Below are positions 60,875 through 64,000 of a DNA stretch of 64,000 bases, piece after piece. The stretch's first letter is position 1. Every line of letters begins with the position of its first letter. The translations under genes and the position numbers were made by a program. The stretch is from positions 248,001 through 312,000 of the forward strand of contig NZ_JAUMKB010000004.1 in NCBI RefSeq assembly GCF_030519375.1. The letters run 5' to 3'. A model generated the notes under the pieces. That model was not told the origin of the DNA, ran no database searches, and was given only the letters and a program-made list of their open reading frames with translations. Origin of the DNA: Mucilaginibacter tolerans. GTDB taxonomy: Bacteria; Bacteroidota; Bacteroidia; Sphingobacteriales; Sphingobacteriaceae.

Positions 60875-61672
60875 ATGATCGTATTTCCAAGCGCCAAGAT
60901 CAATATAGGCATCAACATAACCGGCCGCCGGTCGGATGGCTATCATAATATCGAGACTGTTTTTTATCCGTTGCCCATTTACGACGCTTTAGAGGCCTTA
61001 CCAGGCGATGAGCTAACCTTCCACTCGTCCGGACTGGAAATCCCCGGCAGGATAGAGGATAACCTGTGTATTAAAGGCTATCACCTGATAAGCAAAGACT
61101 ATGATCTGCCTCCGGTGAATATTCATCTTCTAAAACACATCCCGATAGGAGCGGGTTTGGGGGGGGGGTCGGCTAATGCGGCGTTTTTTATAAAACTGAT
61201 CAATAATTTATTCGATCTGAAGCTGACCGTTGAGCAGATGCTGAACTATGCCCGGCAGTTGGGCGCCGACTGCGCTTTTTTTATTGAAAATAAGCCTGTA
61301 TTTGCATTTGACAAGGGGGACAGGTTCGAGGATATCCAACTCGACCTTTCAAGTTATCATATAGTCCTTGTAATGCCTCCCGCACATGTATCTACGGCCG
61401 AGGCTTATCGTGGTGTTAGACCTGTTCAGGTAAAACAATCATTGAAAGAGTTAATCAAGCTCCCGGTCGAAGAATGGAAGCAATACATCAAAAATGATTT
61501 TGAGGATTCTGTTTTTAAAAATCACCCGGTAATACGCGGCGTAAAGGCTGCCTTGTACGAATCCGGTGCTATCTACGCTAGTATGAGTGGCAGCGGTGCC
61601 TCTGTATTCAGCATATTCAACAAAAAACCTGATCTGTCGGAATTAGAAAAGACAAACCAGGTTTTTTATTGA
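60875..61672 (+). CDS. ispE: 4-diphosphocytidyl-2-C-methyl-D-erythritol kinase
   Basis: A 265-residue GHMP kinase: SAKINIGINITGRRSDGYHNIETVFYPL at the front, the ATP loop PIGAGLGGGSANAA (about 90-103), and the late YASMSGSGASVFSIF. It phosphorylates CDP-methyl-erythritol in the MEP isoprenoid pathway. The three-glycine part of the ATP loop is encoded by ten consecutive G (61159-61168), which is in frame in this sequence but a site where slippage or sequencing error could occur. Confidence 0.95.
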   Translation: MIVFPSAKINIGINITGRRSDGYHNIETVFYPLPIYDALEALPGDELTFHSSGLEIPGRIEDNLCIKGYHLISKDYDLPPVNIHLLKHIPIGAGLGGGSANAAFFIKLINNLFDLKLTVEQMLNYARQLGADCAFFIENKPVFAFDKGDRFEDIQLDLSSYHIVLVMPPAHVSTAEAYRGVRPVQVKQSLKELIKLPVEEWKQYIKNDFEDSVFKNHPVIRGVKAALYESGAIYASMSGSGASVFSIFNKKPDLSELEKTNQVFY

Positions 61673-61696
61673 TTTCGAATTTGGGATTTGAAATCA

Positions 61697-62578
61697 TCAC
61701 AGTCCTGCATCCTCTGCGACTCCCCGGTCAAACGCTTCCACGCAGTCGCGATCGCCCCAACCTTTGGCTACGGCCGTGAGCATACGGTTTAGCAGTGCTG
61801 AGCCGATAGGCATTGGCGTTCCGCTTTGTTGAGCAAGATCAAAAGCAAGGCTGACGTCTTTATAGCCCAGCTTGGCTTTAAACCGGACAGGCTCGTAAGC
61901 TTTAGTGGCGATGAGCTTGCCATAGTTTTGATAGATGGGCGCATTGAATAAGGTCGAGCCGAAGAAGTCGGCCACCTGCGCACGATCCAGCCCTTGTTTT
62001 TCAGAAAGTGTAAATGCTTCGGCCATCATTTCTACAGAAGCGAAGATCATAAAGTTCCCTACAATCTTCACCACATTAGCGCCGCCTATACTATCTCCAA
62101 AGTCAATTACTCCTTGTCCTAACGCCTCGAGAATCGGCTGTACGGATTCTTTTGCTTCCTTGTCTCCGGATACGCAAATCCAGAGACGTTTAGCGGCAGC
62201 AGCTTCTGGCCTCCCGAACACCGGTGAAGCGAGGTATTTACTGCCTGCTTTTTGATGTGCTGCAGCCATCTTTTCAGAGGCGTTAGGGGAGATGGTGCTC
62301 ATGGAAATATGAATGCCCCCTTGCTGCAAAGTTTGCAGGATACCATCCGTACCAATCACTGTTTCTGTTACCACCTCGTCGTCCGAAAGCATGGTGATTA
62401 CTGCCGGTACATTTGCAGCCGCTTCGGCAGGCGTTTTGCACCGCGTGATGGCTGTTTGCTCCAGCTCGTCAGCCTTGCCTGAACTACGGTTGTAGACCTG
62501 CAAGTGATAGCCCGCGGTGATAAGATTTTTGGCCATTTCAACGCCCATGTTTCCTAGTCCGATAAATCCAATTTTCAT
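61697..62578 (-). CDS. 3-hydroxyisobutyrate dehydrogenase-like NAD(P) oxidoreductase
   Basis: A 293-residue beta-hydroxyacid dehydrogenase. The start at 62578 (MKIGFIGLGNMGVEMAKNLI) places the Rossmann motif at the N-terminus; the longer frame from 62623 is not convincing. The catalytic-lysine motif is GANVVKIVGNFMIFA. Relatives oxidise 3-hydroxyisobutyrate, tartronate semialdehyde or similar acids; substrate not assignable. It converges on ispE with 24 nt between stops. Confidence 0.85.
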   Translation of the reverse strand: MKIGFIGLGNMGVEMAKNLITAGYHLQVYNRSSGKADELEQTAITRCKTPAEAAANVPAVITMLSDDEVVTETVIGTDGILQTLQQGGIHISMSTISPNASEKMAAAHQKAGSKYLASPVFGRPEAAAAKRLWICVSGDKEAKESVQPILEALGQGVIDFGDSIGGANVVKIVGNFMIFASVEMMAEAFTLSEKQGLDRAQVADFFGSTLFNAPIYQNYGKLIATKAYEPVRFKAKLGYKDVSLAFDLAQQSGTPMPIGSALLNRMLTAVAKGWGDRDCVEAFDRGVAEDAGL

Positions 62579-62665
62579 CATATATAATTTGTTTTTTAAA
62601 GGAGATGAAGCTACCATGAACAATTGATTTTTGCTCTTAGCTCATGATGGTTTGTTTTCCATAGT

Positions 62666-62944
62666 TTAACTTATATAATCCCTGTCTTCCTGACTTAGTG
62701 TATCAGGTTTTGTTTTTGGTTCTTCAGGCTCCTCGTCCCGGCCCTGAATATATTTTGGTCTGCCCGGGCGGCCAACCAGCACGCCAACGATAAACGAAAC
62801 GACGGCCACTGCCAGCAGCAAGACTAGTTTGGAAACATAGAAAGTAGCGAACAAAAAATTGAAAGGAACCTCCTTGGTGTTTTGCATGACCACTACGGTA
62901 AGCAGCACGGTGATGAGGATAATGAACATCGTTTTAATTCTCAT
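62666..62944 (-). CDS. LapA-like (DUF1049) membrane protein
   Basis: A 92-residue protein with two helices (about 5-23 and 37-57) in the LapA/DUF1049 layout (TVVVMQNTKEVPFNFLF, then VSFIVGVLVGRPGRP) and an acidic cytoplasmic tail. LapA proteins assist lipopolysaccharide assembly or its regulation in other bacteria; the role here is unknown. Confidence 0.75.
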   Translation of the reverse strand: MRIKTMFIILITVLLTVVVMQNTKEVPFNFLFATFYVSKLVLLLAVAVVSFIVGVLVGRPGRPKYIQGRDEEPEEPKTKPDTLSQEDRDYIS

Positions 62945-63861
62945 GACGATCTCAATTTTAAGAGTTGTGAAACGTATGGGGTTTTTAATGGTGTGAAAAA
63001 TTCACATCGAATTTTCGCTCCTTTTATAAATCTACAAAAAGGGTACAGGTATCACAAATTGATAAAATCTTGAAGCCTCTTTTTGCAAAAAATCGAAAAT
63101 CAAAAAATTAACCAAAAGGGGCACTTTTTTAGGCCAGAATATCCATCGCGATTTTTTGACCGAAAGTGGGTAGGGTGGGCTGAACGGCTCGCTGTCTGTT
63201 CAAAAAATAGACTCTCTTATTTATTAATTTTTAATCAAAAATTCTGCAAAAAATTGAAAGAAATTCACCGCACTAAAATCTGTTTTGCATACGAATCTGC
63301 ATCGGCCTCGATTTTTATTAAATTCTCATTTTTTGATTCAGTACACACTTAGAAGAAATGCGTGCTAGATTTATACTATGAAGTGTTTTGTTAGATAACT
63401 TATATTAAATAATTGATTATAAATGTTATATACCTAAAAAGAGCTATAGGAGCCGTCAGTTGCTAAAAATATTAGCTTTTGGTATATTTTCAAAATTTGG
63501 TTTTGTTAAACTATTGATTTATATAAATAGTGTAAGCATTTGATTTTTATTGATTTAAAAATTTTGATTGGAATGTATAATTAAAAAATATTTGTGGTTT
63601 TTGTGAGAAAATATATCGATGGATTGATGTTTTGCAGGATTGGGTTAATTACACTAAGTAAAAAATAGATTTTGCGTCAGGCCGTTCGAAATAGTTTTAT
63701 TGATAATCTGATCAGCTGTTTTTTTAAGGTCGCTTATTCGGGCTTAAAATGCGTCGTAAGGGGTATGTATTTTGAGGGCCCCTCTCCTCCCCGCCGGGGG
63801 CAACTGTCATTATATTGGGGAATTTATCCAGAAGTTTTTAAGTAAAATAGACTCGCAGAAG
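62945..63861. other. AT-rich gene-poor region
   Basis: About 0.9 kb without a convincing gene. An open frame at 63083-63352 has poor composition (many Phe/Lys, no similarity I recognise) and is not called. From about 63340 to 63700 the DNA is very AT-rich. A GC-rich patch (GCCCC...GGGGC, about 63779-63800) is the only hairpin-like feature. I see no tRNA, repeat array or promoter of good quality. Confidence 0.5.
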
Positions 63862-64000
63862 TTATCGGTTTCTTCTCCTGGCGACCTGTTTTTGGGCAAC
63901 AGGAAACAGGAAAATTGTCGACAAAATAATGACGGCGCCGACCCAGAAACCGGTGGTCATTTTGTTCATGTCGCCAAAAAATACGAAGGACATGATGATG
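63862..64000 (-). CDS. Membrane protein, C-terminal part (partial)
   Basis: The last 45 codons of a minus-strand gene that continues past the window edge. The visible end reads IIMSFVFFGDMNKMTTGFWV, then GAVIILSTIFLFPVAQKQVA, and a basic tail RRRNR. This is one loop, one membrane helix and a positively charged cytoplasmic end, as in many transporters; the family cannot be decided from this fragment. Confidence 0.6.
   Translation of the reverse strand, partial: IIMSFVFFGDMNKMTTGFWVGAVIILSTIFLFPVAQKQVARRRNR

Noticed and set aside
63083..63352. Plus-strand frame of 89 codons in the AT-rich region
   Set aside because: Composition is dominated by Phe, Lys and Ser, no start signal is seen, and it resembles no family known to me.

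Overview
The window looks like a chromosomal segment of a Bacteroidota of the Sphingobacteriaceae type (Mucilaginibacter/Pedobacter-like). The reasons are a SusC/SusD pair, a hybrid two-component sensor with a two-component propeller, a fused SecDF, a DUF3276 PUR-family protein, a long NusB, almost no Shine-Dalgarno sequences, and promoters of the TTG...TAnnTTTG kind. Assignment below family level is inference.

Layout. 1-4739 is an accessory patch of small stress/detoxification-type genes: a partial NmrA-like reductase, a membrane protein, MarR, two DinB proteins, VOC, DoxX-like and a GlxA-type AraC regulator. 4929-9257 is a giant hybrid sensor kinase. 9263-20591 holds two orphan lipoproteins, a Nudix-like regulator divergent from a secreted carboxylesterase with a perfect palindrome between them, a HipA-like kinase/DUF3037 pair, an HxlR/azoreductase/DoxX divergon, a MATE pump with a possible leader peptide, and a lipid-linked glycan flippase. 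20700-32670 is the most unusual part. It is bracketed and split by three copies of tRNA-Arg(CCG): one intact at 26148-26219, one decayed at 20728-20799, and one 5'-half relict at 32630-32665. The decayed copy sits beside a duplicated 3' end of ychF, while the intact ychF sits beside the 5'-half relict. Between these marks lie a four-gene redox cassette (animal-type haem peroxidase, FAD-SLDH-like small subunit, GMC oxidoreductase with a C-x5-C-x3-C motif, VioB-type ferritin-like protein) and a ROK-regulated SusC/SusD pair without enzymes. I read this as an accessory insertion hotspot at ychF-tRNA-Arg; no integrase is visible.

32675-62944 is mostly core: ychF, mgtE, DUF3276, an ABC exporter, leucine dehydrogenase, the nusB-DUF1573-yajC-ybbR-coaE run, a ZIP/PAP2/methyltransferase operon, glmM (TTG start), a cysteine desulfurase, accD, fba, HMG-CoA lyase, ndh, secDF, thyA-folA and ispE. 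The last kilobase is AT-rich and gene-poor and ends in a partial membrane protein.

Intergenic DNA is rich in hairpins and short repeat families: AAAAGGTGAAAG arms, CAAGATTCAAGAA arms, TCACTAATTCACTAATTCA tracts, small x-ATA-x palindromes, and a 166-nt nested inverted-repeat element. Several paired boxes look like operators for adjacent regulators. The best candidate for an undescribed system is the peroxidase/GMC/ferritin-like cassette in its tRNA-marked setting; the HipA-like/DUF3037 pair comes second.
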